Shown piece by piece: positions 33,747-42,331 of a stretch of DNA of 64,000 nt; within the stretch, counting starts at the first letter, position 1; every line of letters starts with the position of its first letter. Under the pieces are notes generated by a model, which had not been told where the DNA came from, ran no database searches, and saw only the letters and a program-made list of their open reading frames with translations. A program made the translations under genes and the position numbers. This DNA comes from an uncultured Muribaculaceae bacterium (GTDB taxonomy: Bacteria > Bacteroidota > Bacteroidia > Bacteroidales > Muribaculaceae), in NCBI GenBank assembly GCA_910577315.1, contig CAJTME010000003.1, positions 1 to 64,000 of the forward strand. The letters are read 5' to 3'.

Positions 33747-36359
33747 ATGGCTAAGAAAATCGTTGAAACGCCGCTGATGAAACAATATCTCGAGATGAAA
33801 CAGAAGCATCCCGATGCGATATTGTTGTTCCGCGTGGGCGACTTTTACGAGACTTTTTCAGACGACGCCATCGCGGCTTCGGAAATCCTCGGCATCACCC
33901 TGACGCGCCGCGCAAACGGTTCGGCGCAGCATGTGGAACTGGCCGGATTTCCACACCACGCGCTCGACACCTATCTGCCGAAACTGGTCCGCGCGGGCAA
34001 GCGAGTGGCCATCTGCGAGCAACTCGAGGATCCCAAGCTGACCAAAAAACTTGTAAAGCGCGGCATCACCGAACTGGTTACACCCGGCGTGGTGCAGAAC
34101 GACAACGTGCTGTCGCACCGCGAGAACAACTTCCTGGCCGCCCTGCACTTCGGCAAAGGCCGTGTAGGTGTAGCCTTCCTCGACATATCGACGGGCGAGT
34201 TCCTGGCGGCGGAAGGTTCGGCCGACTATGTTGACAAAATCATGGCCAACATGGCGCCGAAGGAGGTGCTGGTGGAACGCGGACTGAAAGCCCGGGCACA
34301 GGAGGCACTGAGCGACAAATACCTGCTGTTTGAACTTGACGACTGGCTCTTTACGCTCGACGCCGCCGGCGAAAGGCTGCGCACCCAGTTCGGTACGGCG
34401 TCGCTGAAAGGCTTCGGCTTCCACGGCATGAACGACGCGGTGATAGCCGCCGGCGTCATCCTGCACTATCTCGACATCACCCAGCACACCCGCATCAGCC
34501 ACATCACTTCCATATCGCGCATCGAGGAGGAGAAATATGTGAGGCTTGACCGCTTCACAGTGCGCAACCTCGAGCTTATAGGCGCGCTGGAAGAGGGAGG
34601 CAAGAGCCTGCTGGGCGTGCTGGACCGCACCGTCACCCCGATGGGGTCGCGCCTGCTGCACCGCTGGCTGCTTTTCCCGCTGAAAGACCCCAAGGCCATC
34701 AACGAGCGCCTCAACGTTGTGGAAGCTTTTTTCCGCTCGCCCGACGACCGCGACGAGCTGGCCGACTGCCTGCACCGCGTCGGCGACCTGGAACGACTGA
34801 TTTCAAAGGTGGCGTCGGAACGCGCCACCCCGCGCGACCTGTTGCAGATACGCAACGCCCTGGGCGCAGTACCTGCGGCAAAGGACATCTGCATGCGGTC
34901 GTCCGACCCGTCGCTGCGCGCGATGGGCGACCAGCTCAATCCATGCACGGCTATCCACGACCGCATCAGCCGCGAAATCCGCGAGGACGCCTCGGCCAAG
35001 GGCGACTACATACTCGACGGCGTAAACGCCGAACTCGACGACCTGCGGGCCATCGCCTATTCCGGCAAGGACTACCTGCTGCAGATGCAGGCCCGCGAAA
35101 GCGCCTCGACAGGCATATCGTCGCTGAAAATCGGCTACAACAACGTGTTCGGATATTATATCGAGGTGACGAACACCCACCGCGACAAGGTGCCGCAGGA
35201 ATGGATACGCAAGCAGACCCTGGTCAACGCCGAGCGCTATATCACCCAGGAGCTGAAGGAATATGAAGAAAAAATTCTTTCAGCCCAGGAAAAGATTGAG
35301 TCCATTCAGGCCCGGATATACGCCGAACTGGTGGCGGCTGTGGCGTCATACATAAGCACCCTTCAGCTTGATGCCGGCATCCTTGCCCGCCTGGACGTTC
35401 TCAACGCCTTCACGCGCGTCGCCGCCGAGAACCGCTACACGCGCCCGGTGGTTGACGATTCGCTTGAAATAAAGCTGGTCGAAGCGCGCCACCCGGTAAT
35501 CGAGCGTCAGCTGCCCCCGGGCGAGCCATATATCTCCAATTCGGTCACGCTCAACAACGATTCAGAGCAGATACTGATGATAACGGGACCGAACATGTCG
35601 GGTAAGTCGGCGCTGCTTCGCCAGACCGCACTGAACGTCATCATGGCCCAAATCGGATGTTTCGTGGCCGCCGAAAGCGCCCATATAGGCGTGGTGGACA
35701 AGATATTCACCCGCGTGGGCGCCTCGGACAACATATCGCTGGGAGAATCGACTTTCATGGTGGAGATGAACGAGGCAGCCGCCATCCTCAACAACCTCTC
35801 GCGCCGCTCGCTCATCCTGTTCGACGAGCTCGGCCGGGGCACTTCGACCTACGACGGAATATCGATTGCGTGGGCCATCATCGAATATATCCACGATTAT
35901 CAGGACCTGCGGCCCAAAACCCTGTTCGCAACCCACTACCACGAACTGAACGAGATGAAATCCACCCACGACCGCATCGTGAACGTCAACGTATCGGTCA
36001 AGGAAATCGACGGAAAGGTCGTGTTCCTGCGCAAACTCGCGCCGGGCGGTTCGGAGCACTCGTTCGGCATACATGTGGCGCGGCTGGCTGGAATGCCGCG
36101 CGCCATCGTCAACCGCGCCGACCAGGTGTTGAAACAGCTTGAGGAAGCCAACCGCCGCCAAGGTTCGGAGGCCGCCAAGGAAGCCCTCGGGAAACTCGAC
36201 TCGGCGCCGGGAATGCAGCTGTCGTTCTTCCAGCTCGACGACCCTGTGCTGGAACAGGTGCGCGACGAATTGCTCGGCATAGACATAAACAACCTCACAC
36301 CGCTCGAAGCCCTCACCAAGCTCAACGACATCCGCAGCATACTGACGGGCAAATTCTGA
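33747..36359 (+). CDS. mutS: DNA mismatch repair protein MutS
   Basis: An 870-residue mismatch sensor. The mismatch-binding F-x-E motif is in VGDFYETF (Phe33, Glu35). The core, clamp and lever regions follow, then the ATPase: Walker A GPNMSGKSALLRQ (about residues 613-625), Walker B ILFDELGRGTSTYDG (about 690-704), and the conserved FATHYHEL. The C-terminal helix-turn-helix dimerisation region (GIHVARLAGMP) is present. Length and order match MutS1, not MutS2. It has its own promoter and is followed by a hairpin-rich segment. Confidence 0.97.
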   Translation: MAKKIVETPLMKQYLEMKQKHPDAILLFRVGDFYETFSDDAIAASEILGITLTRRANGSAQHVELAGFPHHALDTYLPKLVRAGKRVAICEQLEDPKLTKKLVKRGITELVTPGVVQNDNVLSHRENNFLAALHFGKGRVGVAFLDISTGEFLAAEGSADYVDKIMANMAPKEVLVERGLKARAQEALSDKYLLFELDDWLFTLDAAGERLRTQFGTASLKGFGFHGMNDAVIAAGVILHYLDITQHTRISHITSISRIEEEKYVRLDRFTVRNLELIGALEEGGKSLLGVLDRTVTPMGSRLLHRWLLFPLKDPKAINERLNVVEAFFRSPDDRDELADCLHRVGDLERLISKVASERATPRDLLQIRNALGAVPAAKDICMRSSDPSLRAMGDQLNPCTAIHDRISREIREDASAKGDYILDGVNAELDDLRAIAYSGKDYLLQMQARESASTGISSLKIGYNNVFGYYIEVTNTHRDKVPQEWIRKQTLVNAERYITQELKEYEEKILSAQEKIESIQARIYAELVAAVASYISTLQLDAGILARLDVLNAFTRVAAENRYTRPVVDDSLEIKLVEARHPVIERQLPPGEPYISNSVTLNNDSEQILMITGPNMSGKSALLRQTALNVIMAQIGCFVAAESAHIGVVDKIFTRVGASDNISLGESTFMVEMNEAAAILNNLSRRSLILFDELGRGTSTYDGISIAWAIIEYIHDYQDLRPKTLFATHYHELNEMKSTHDRIVNVNVSVKEIDGKVVFLRKLAPGGSEHSFGIHVARLAGMPRAIVNRADQVLKQLEEANRRQGSEAAKEALGKLDSAPGMQLSFFQLDDPVLEQVRDELLGIDINNLTPLEALTKLNDIRSILTGKF

Positions 36360-36360
36360 T

Positions 36361-36478
36361 ACAGGGCGCCTGCGGCGCGACATACTTTTCCCAACTGACG
36401 TGGGTAAAGGGTCGCCCGTGGGGCGACTACATATTTTTTCCTGCATAAAAGTATACGTAGAGTATGTAGATGCCCTGT
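36361..36478. repeat. Small element with terminal inverted repeats after mutS
   Basis: A 118-base segment begins ACAGGGC and ends GCCCTGT, with a second matched pair CATACT (36381-36386) and AGTATG (36461-36466) further in. In its middle is a perfect 7-bp hairpin with a 3-base loop (36411-36427) followed by TACATATTTTTT, which could end the mutS transcript. Layout is MITE-like but no target-site duplication was confirmed. Confidence 0.5.
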
Positions 36479-36482
36479 CAAA

Positions 36483-36515
36483 AATTCCTAATTCCTAATT
36501 TCTAATTCCTAATTC
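36483..36515. repeat. Heptanucleotide repeat, family A, copy 4
   Basis: AATTCCT-type units directly follow the mutS element and reach into the 3' end of the DUF2156 gene, whose TAG stop codon and final Asn are part of the repeat. Confidence 0.8.
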
Positions 36516-37474
36516 ATCCTCACGTTGTATTTGGTCAGGATTGCGGCGGGGTGGTATTGAAGTTTGGCGGTGCGGAGGCCGGGGTCACCGCAGTCTTCCT
36601 CACGGTTGGCGAAGCGCAGCCCTGGGTGGCGCCGCAACATGTATGCGGCGAACAGTTTATTGATGGCCGCGCCGGCGCCAGGTACCTCATGGTTCATCTT
36701 CTCGATGTGGACGAACACGGTGTCACCGATGACCTCGCCTACCGCAAAGGCCACAATCTCGCCGCTTTCGCCGCGCAGGATGGCTCCCTCGAACGGATAG
36801 GATGTAAGATGATTGAGCACGCGGCGACATTCATCATGTTCGTATGCCGCCATGGCTTCGTCGGCCTTCTCGCCCATACGGTTGCCCTCGAAAAACAGCA
36901 GCGTCTCGGGCAACAGGTCATAGCTCAAAGCTTCAAAACGCCAGTGGGGATTGGCCGTGAAGAACTGGTTGACATGGTTGCGCTTTTTCGACAGGGCTTT
37001 GCCGGTGAGGGTTGCGAGGGCTTGTATGTCGTAAAGATAGTCTGACCAGTCTTCGAGGGGCTCGACGTCGGCACCCGGGCCAAGGACATCGAGCAGAGCC
37101 TCCAGCCGGTCGTCGGGCACTGCCGAGAACACCGGCGACAGACTTTTCTCGCGGCAATAATCGAGCACCATCCCGACGGATTCGCCGAGCGGAAGAGCGC
37201 CCACGGGGAGCATGAAGGATGTCTCGGTGCGGCAATTCTCTGTGCGGCCTTTTATAAACAATGTGTCCTCGACCACGCAATATTCATATCCGAAATAGTC
37301 AATCCACATGAAAATCCCGCCGATTGAATAGTCGCACGTGCGGCTGATCGCGGTCTGCAACAATCCGTTTATCAAAGGCATGTCGGCGAGGGTTACGGGT
37401 TTGAAACGAAGCAATGTCCTGGGAAGCGTGGCGACCGTGCAGCCGCCTGCGGCAGAAGAAGTGTCAGTTGTCAT
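36509..37474 (-). CDS. DUF2156-domain protein (aminoacyl-lipid transferase fold)
   Basis: A 321-residue protein of the DUF2156 family, which shares the acyltransferase fold of the C-terminal part of phosphatidylglycerol lysyltransferases. Seen are FKPVTLADMPLINGLL (residues 24-39), YCVVEDTLFIKG, the helix KALSKKRNHVNQFF (about 160) and the tail GLRTAKLQYHPAAILTKYNVRM, all typical. It has no membrane segments, so it is not a full MprF. The end of the gene merges into the family A repeat. Confidence 0.83.
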   Translation of the reverse strand: MTTDTSSAAGGCTVATLPRTLLRFKPVTLADMPLINGLLQTAISRTCDYSIGGIFMWIDYFGYEYCVVEDTLFIKGRTENCRTETSFMLPVGALPLGESVGMVLDYCREKSLSPVFSAVPDDRLEALLDVLGPGADVEPLEDWSDYLYDIQALATLTGKALSKKRNHVNQFFTANPHWRFEALSYDLLPETLLFFEGNRMGEKADEAMAAYEHDECRRVLNHLTSYPFEGAILRGESGEIVAFAVGEVIGDTVFVHIEKMNHEVPGAGAAINKLFAAYMLRRHPGLRFANREEDCGDPGLRTAKLQYHPAAILTKYNVRMN

Positions 37475-37635
37475 AGTTGCGAATAAATAGGTTACGACTA
37501 TATAACACCCCGGCGCCTTGGTGGGTTTAATTCCTCGCCATCTTCCGCGACATCACGGCAAACATGCAGATAAGCAATGGATTGATTATTTCATTAAAAT
37601 AATTAGATTCATGCACTTATGTCAGCCTTTTGATG

Positions 37636-37643
37636 TATATTTG
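37636..37643 (+). promoter_or_regulatory. -7 element (TATATTTG) of the KilA-N gene
   Basis: TATATTTG 26 bases before the ATG. The region upstream is AT-rich; no TTG sits at the usual distance. Confidence 0.45.
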
Positions 37644-37669
37644 CATTTCAAACCAAATTATTATCCCAA

Positions 37670-38473
37670 ATGCCAAAAATTACAGTAAAGGATACGGAAG
37701 TTAATGTTGTAGACATAAACGGAGAGGACTATATTTGCCTCACTGATATGTTGCGTGCCAAAGACGGGGATTTCTTCATCACGGATTGGCTGCGTAACCG
37801 TAACACACTTGAATTTATCGGTATTTGGGAGAAAGTGTATAATCCCGCTTTTAATTATGGCGAATTCGCCACAATTAGAAACCAGTCGGGTCTTAACAGC
37901 TTCAAGATAAGCGTCAAGGAGTTTGTGGCACGAACCAATGCCATATCGCTGCAAGCCAAGGCCGGACGATATGGCGGCACTTATGCCCATAAAGACATAG
38001 CGTTTGAATTCGCCATGTGGATTAGTCCCGAATTCAAGGTCTATATCGTAAAGGAGTTTCAGCGGTTGAAAGCCGAGGAACAGCGGCTTATCGGATGGTC
38101 GGCAAAGCGTGAGTTATCGAAAATAAACTACCGCATACACACAGATGCAATCAAGCAAAACCTAATACCCAGCGAAGTCTCCAAAGCGCAGGCAAGCATC
38201 ATTTATGCCAATGAAGCAGATGTGCTGAATGTGGCGATGTTTGGGTTGACGGCAAAGCAATGGCGTGAGGCAAACCCAGACCTAAAAGGAAATATCCGCG
38301 ACTACGCATCGGTAAACGAATTGATATGCCTGTCCAACATGGAGAGCCTCAATGCAGTATTCATTGAACAGGGCTTACCTCAATCCAAACGTCTTATAAA
38401 GCTCAATCAAATCGCCATTCATCAAATGGAAGTGCTGGAATCCGGCGAAAACGGCAGAAGATTATTGAAATAA
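37670..38473 (+). CDS. KilA-N domain protein
   Basis: A 267-residue protein with an N-terminal KilA-N/APSES-like DNA-binding domain (YICLTDMLRAKDGDFFITDWLRNRNTLEFIGIWE, residues 20-53; GRYGGTYAHKDIAFEFAMWISPEFKVYIVKEFQRLK, about 103-138). The second half is helical (VSKAQASIIYANEADVLNVAMFG). KilA-N proteins are found in phages, plasmids and genomic islands as regulators or antirepressors. Base composition is clearly more AT-rich than its neighbours, which supports horizontal origin. It lies 11 bases upstream of the acetyltransferase gene, possibly co-transcribed. Confidence 0.88.
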   Translation: MPKITVKDTEVNVVDINGEDYICLTDMLRAKDGDFFITDWLRNRNTLEFIGIWEKVYNPAFNYGEFATIRNQSGLNSFKISVKEFVARTNAISLQAKAGRYGGTYAHKDIAFEFAMWISPEFKVYIVKEFQRLKAEEQRLIGWSAKRELSKINYRIHTDAIKQNLIPSEVSKAQASIIYANEADVLNVAMFGLTAKQWREANPDLKGNIRDYASVNELICLSNMESLNAVFIEQGLPQSKRLIKLNQIAIHQMEVLESGENGRRLLK

Positions 38474-38484
38474 AATACAGACTT

Positions 38485-39066
38485 ATGAAACTTATAGATG
38501 ACATGCATGCCGGGAAGTGGGTCTATGGCTTTGATCCCGAGGCATGGGAGATTATGCTCGGGTGCGAGGAACTGTGTTTCCGCCTCAATACCACTTCGCC
38601 GCGACTTATCGAGGAACGGGCCGGGCTGATAAGGCAAATTTTCGGAAGCATCGGCGAGGGTTTCACCGTCCACTCCCCGCTGCACTGCGACTTCGGCAAG
38701 CACATTTTCATCGGCAAGGCATTCGTGGGCAACTACAACCTCACGATTCTCGACGAGGGCATCGTCACCATCGGCGACAACGTATTCATAGGCCCAAACT
38801 GCGGCATCTACACCATCAACCACGCATTGCTGCCCGAACAACGCAACGAGGGTATAATGCAGGCGCGGCCCGTGACGATAGGCAACGACGTATGGCTCGG
38901 GGCCAATGTGACGGTACTGCCAGGTGTCACCATCGGCGACGGCGCCGTCGTAGGAGCCGGAAGCGTCGTTACCCGCGACATCCCGCCCCACACCCTCGCC
39001 GCCGGCAATCCCTGCCGCCCCCTGCGCCCGGTCACCCCTGCCGACCGCGTCACGGCCACCCGATGA
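38485..39066 (+). CDS. Maltose/galactoside-type O-acetyltransferase
   Basis: A 193-residue left-handed beta-helix enzyme using acetyl-CoA. The N-terminal helical part (DDMHAGKWVYGFDPEAWE...CFRLNTT) is typical of the Maa/LacA group, followed by hexapeptide turns (LHCDFGKHIFIGKAFVGNYNL; VTIGDNVFIGPNCGIYT) and the catalytic His in YTINHALLP (about residue 110). The ending TLAAGNPCRPLRPVT is also standard. In known members the substrate is maltose, glucose or galactosides; the physiological role is unclear. GC content is much higher than in the KilA-N gene before it. Confidence 0.92.
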   Translation: MKLIDDMHAGKWVYGFDPEAWEIMLGCEELCFRLNTTSPRLIEERAGLIRQIFGSIGEGFTVHSPLHCDFGKHIFIGKAFVGNYNLTILDEGIVTIGDNVFIGPNCGIYTINHALLPEQRNEGIMQARPVTIGNDVWLGANVTVLPGVTIGDGAVVGAGSVVTRDIPPHTLAAGNPCRPLRPVTPADRVTATR

Positions 39067-39110
39067 CGGCCCCAGCCGGTATAGAACGAGGTGTACGAGC
39101 TTTAATAGGT

Positions 39111-39506
39111 TTATTCTTCCGGAAGAAGAGCGCGAAGGCGTGCGAATGTGGTGGAGAGCCGGGGCAACTCGTTTTTAGCGACATCAAAAACTATGTCTGC
39201 ATCAATATTGAAATAGCCATGCGCTATATGGTCGCGGAGTCCCTTTATGCTGCGCCAAGGCACCTCAGGAGCATTATTTCCGAGGAAACCTGGAAATAAA
39301 CGGTCAAGCTTTTTGACACCTTCTCCAATACTTTCTATCAGCATGCAGCTCGCCGCCATTTTTTCCATGACTGCTGGAGACTCCAGATAGACGTTCGCCG
39401 ACAATATATCTTTATTCCACTCGACAACCATATCACAGGCCGCAATCAGCTGTCCCATCAAGTGGCGCCCGACCAAGATGTTATGAGAAGATGAGGATTC
39501 CATCAC
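39111..39506 (-). CDS. hepT: HepT-type HEPN ribonuclease toxin
   Basis: A 131-residue helical HEPN protein of the DUF86/HepT group. It carries the active-site pattern R-x4-H-x-Y in GLRDHIAHGYF (about residues 89-99), which defines HepT ribonucleases that are silenced by AMPylation of the Tyr. The start lies 26 bases inside the nucleotidyltransferase gene, so translation is coupled. With MntA it should act as a toxin-antitoxin module and possibly in phage defence. Confidence 0.88.
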   Translation of the reverse strand: MMESSSSHNILVGRHLMGQLIAACDMVVEWNKDILSANVYLESPAVMEKMAASCMLIESIGEGVKKLDRLFPGFLGNNAPEVPWRSIKGLRDHIAHGYFNIDADIVFDVAKNELPRLSTTFARLRALLPEE

Positions 39507-39777
39507 GATTGATTTCAGCAGTTAGGAACTTGTCGAGATGAGACGACAGACGGACTACATCCACTGCCACTCCGAGCAAATCCTGCAGATAGTTTTTCAG
39601 CGCCACCACCTTGAATGCTTTCGGAGGCATATCGACGCAAACGTCCACGTCGCTGTCCTCACGGTTGTCTCCGCGGGCCATCGAGCCAAAAAGCCTCAAT
39701 GAAGTGACCCCGAATTCCTGGCGGATATAGGGTGTAGCCTCAATTAGGCGGTCGATACATTCCTGACGAGTGCACAT
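39481..39777 (-). CDS. mntA: MntA-type nucleotidyltransferase antitoxin
   Basis: The start at 39777 gives MCTRQECIDRLIEATPYIRQ; the earlier TTG would place the promoter within the gene. The 98-residue protein has a complete motif (RLFGSMARGDNREDSDVDVCVDM) with both Asp of S-D-x-D. It would AMPylate HepT on the Tyr of its R-x4-H-x-Y motif. The pair is preceded by a good promoter (39796-39825). Confidence 0.88.
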   Translation of the reverse strand: MCTRQECIDRLIEATPYIRQEFGVTSLRLFGSMARGDNREDSDVDVCVDMPPKAFKVVALKNYLQDLLGVAVDVVRLSSHLDKFLTAEINRDGILIFS

Positions 39778-39795
39778 AGTCGGTCGTTTTACCTG

Positions 39796-39825
39796 CAAAT
39801 TTACATATAAATTCTTAATATACAA
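39796..39825 (-). promoter_or_regulatory. mntA-hepT promoter
   Basis: Minus strand TTG (39825-39823), 19 bases, TAAATTTG (39803-39796), 18 bases before the mntA start. Confidence 0.75.
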
Positions 39826-39919
39826 CTACTGGCAATAATTTAACCGAAGACTGAGGCCACGAATAGAACGTTTTTTCCATTCGTGGCCTCAGTTGAAATA
39901 TTGCTGCATGAGAGTCGGA

Positions 39920-40813
39920 CTACTCGTACTCGGCAAGGGAGGCGCGGAGGGAGTCGAGGACCATGGCGCGGAGCTCGGGGGGCTCGAGCACGGTGACGCG
40001 CGGGCCATAGCTGAGGAGCTCGGCGAGGAAGTCGTCGGTTAGGCGCATGCGGTAGGTGAACAGCGAGAACTTGTCGCTGACCGTCTCGATCTGCGAGGCA
40101 TGGAGCGGCAGGGCGCGGAAATACTTTGCCTGACGGGGCTCGACGCGCAGCACAATCTTGCGGGGCTCGTTCTGTGTGACGACGATGCCGTAGGAGTCCT
40201 TGAAATAGCCGGCTACGTCAAATGCCGGGTCATCGCGGAACTCCTCGGGAAGAACCACGGCACCACGGATGCGGTCGAGGGCGTAGGTCTTGACCCGGCC
40301 CTCGGCCACGTTGCGCCCCACGACATACCACCGCTGTTTGAACAGTTTCAGAAAATACGGCTCGATGACCACGCCGGCGGTCGGAAGCGAGCGTGTGTAG
40401 GGATGATAGTCGAAGCGCACGGGATGGTGGCCCTTGAGGGCGTCGATGACGATGCCGAGGTAGTCGCGCGCCGAGGGGACATTTTCAACAAAAATGCGGT
40501 CGGTTATCTCGCGGGCGCCGACGAGGGTGTCGTTAAGGCTCACCGAGTTTAGCAGCCAGCCGGTGACGCTGTCGTTGTTCTCGTCGTCCTCGTCGATATA
40601 GTATTCAAAGCTCTTGGTGTCGCAGAGGATGTTGATGCGGAACAGCTCCTCGGCGGCGAGCCGGTGGTTGCAGAAGGTGCGGCGCGAAAGGGGCTTTCCT
40701 TCGTAGTAGGGCGAGCGCTCCCATGCCTCCTCGAGCTGGCGGCGGGTGATGCGGCCGTGGCGGCGGATAGTGTCCACGAGCCACACGCAGCGGTTTATGG
40801 TCTGATTGGCCAT
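39920..40813 (-). CDS. WYL-domain transcriptional regulator
   Basis: A 297-residue regulator with an N-terminal winged helix (RCVWLVDTIRRHGRITRRQLEEAWERS, residues 8-34) and a WYL domain (PYFLKLFKQRWYVVGRN, about residue 150; YALDRIRGAVVLPEEF) followed by a WCX-type C-terminal part. WYL proteins sense nucleotides or other ligands and often control defence or DNA-stress genes, but here it sits three bases after the symporter gene in an amino-sugar operon, which suggests control of that operon. Confidence 0.9.
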   Translation of the reverse strand: MANQTINRCVWLVDTIRRHGRITRRQLEEAWERSPYYEGKPLSRRTFCNHRLAAEELFRINILCDTKSFEYYIDEDDENNDSVTGWLLNSVSLNDTLVGAREITDRIFVENVPSARDYLGIVIDALKGHHPVRFDYHPYTRSLPTAGVVIEPYFLKLFKQRWYVVGRNVAEGRVKTYALDRIRGAVVLPEEFRDDPAFDVAGYFKDSYGIVVTQNEPRKIVLRVEPRQAKYFRALPLHASQIETVSDKFSLFTYRMRLTDDFLAELLSYGPRVTVLEPPELRAMVLDSLRASLAEYE

Positions 40814-40816
40814 GGC

Positions 40817-42304
40817 TCAGGCTTCGTGCTTGATGCGCTGGGCCACCGCACCGCGCGGGTTGCCGAGGGTGAGGAGCGCCAGGCCGATGATGGTGATGGC
40901 GGCGTTGATGAGGAGCAGTTCGAAACTGGTCTCGTAGCCAGTCCAGCGGTGGAGGGCATACTGCACGCACCACGACAGGCACGGCGCCAGCACGCACACG
41001 GCGGGCACCCAACGGTCGTGAACAGGCTTCTTGCCGAACATTCCGAAGATGAACAGGCCGAGAATCGGGCCGTAGGTGTATGACGCCAGGGTGTAGACAG
41101 CCGAGATGGCGTCCTCCTCGCTGAGGTAATAGAAGGCGATGATGACGAGCCCCATCACGGCCGACATGGCCAGGTGGACGCCCTTGCGGGTGCGGGTGAG
41201 CTGCTTGCCTTCCTGTTTTTTGTGGGCGCCGAGGATGTCGACGGTGAACGAGGTGGTGAGCGACGTCAGGGCCGAACCGGCGGCGGAATAGGCGGCGGCC
41301 ACCAGGCCGAGCACGAAGAGTATGCCGACTATCACGGGCATCGACGGATGCGTTGCGACAAGGCCGAAGATTTCATCGGATTTCTCAGGCATGGGGGTGC
41401 CGCTGCGGTCGAGGAAAATCATCAGCAATGTGCCGAGCAACAGGAACAGGGCGATGACGAAGAACTGAAGAATACCGCTGACAATCATGTTTTTCTGCGA
41501 CTGCTTCGAGTCCTTGCAGGCGAGGTTTCGCTGCATCATGTCTTGGTCGAGGCCGTTGATGGCGATGGCCATGAACACGCCGGCCAGGAACTGTTTCCAG
41601 AAATAGGTGCCCTCCTTGGGGTTGTCGAAGAAGAACATCCGCGAGGTCTCGTGCTCCTTGATGGCGCCGACCATCTCGCCGAACGAGAAGCCGAGGTTCT
41701 GCGCCACGAAATAGATGCACAGAATCACCGACATGATGAGGCAGAAGCTCTTGAGGGTATCGGTCCAGATGAGGGTCTTCACGCCGCCCTGCACGGTGTA
41801 GAGCCAGATGAGGGCGATGGTGACGATGACGTTGAACACGAACGGGATGTGGAGCGGCGAGAACACCAGCAGCTGCAGCACGGCACAGACCACAAAGAAG
41901 CGCACGGCCGCGCCCAGAATCTTAGAGATGAAGAACAGCCACGCGCCCGAGCGGTAGGTGTGGGCGCCGAAACGCTCCTCGAGGTAGCCGTAGATGGATA
42001 TGAGGTTGCGCTTGTAGAACAGCGGCACCAGCAGGAAGGCTATCACGAAGTAGCCCACAATGAAGCCGAGCACCATCTGGAGGTAGGCGTAGCCCTTGGC
42101 GGCCACCATGCCGGGAACGGATATGAACGTTACGCCCGAGATGGCGGCACCGATCATGGCGAAGGCGACCACAGGCCAGGGGGCCTGACGGTTGCCGGTG
42201 AAGAATGTGTTGTTGTCGGAGCCGCGCGAGGCAAACCACGACACTATCATCAGCAGGACAAAATAGCCCGCGATGGTCAGTATGACGATGACTGGTTGTG
42301 ACAT
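40817..42304 (-). CDS. Sodium:solute symporter, probably for N-acetylmuramic acid
   Basis: A 495-residue transporter with 12-13 membrane segments and SSS-family signatures (FFTGNRQAPWPVVAFAMIGAAISGVTFISVPG, residues 35-66; GYLEERFG; TVQGGVKTLIWTDTLK). The ATG at 42304 is chosen over TTG at 42307. It follows the NamZ gene by 27 bases. In Tannerella forsythia an SSS transporter (MurT) imports MurNAc in a cluster with peptidoglycan salvage genes, so the same substrate is likely here. This is an inference from context. Confidence 0.88.
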   Translation of the reverse strand: MSQPVIVILTIAGYFVLLMIVSWFASRGSDNNTFFTGNRQAPWPVVAFAMIGAAISGVTFISVPGMVAAKGYAYLQMVLGFIVGYFVIAFLLVPLFYKRNLISIYGYLEERFGAHTYRSGAWLFFISKILGAAVRFFVVCAVLQLLVFSPLHIPFVFNVIVTIALIWLYTVQGGVKTLIWTDTLKSFCLIMSVILCIYFVAQNLGFSFGEMVGAIKEHETSRMFFFDNPKEGTYFWKQFLAGVFMAIAINGLDQDMMQRNLACKDSKQSQKNMIVSGILQFFVIALFLLLGTLLMIFLDRSGTPMPEKSDEIFGLVATHPSMPVIVGILFVLGLVAAAYSAAGSALTSLTTSFTVDILGAHKKQEGKQLTRTRKGVHLAMSAVMGLVIIAFYYLSEEDAISAVYTLASYTYGPILGLFIFGMFGKKPVHDRWVPAVCVLAPCLSWCVQYALHRWTGYETSFELLLINAAITIIGLALLTLGNPRGAVAQRIKHEA

Positions 42305-42331
42305 CAAAGTATGGGTAGTGGGTTAACAGGT

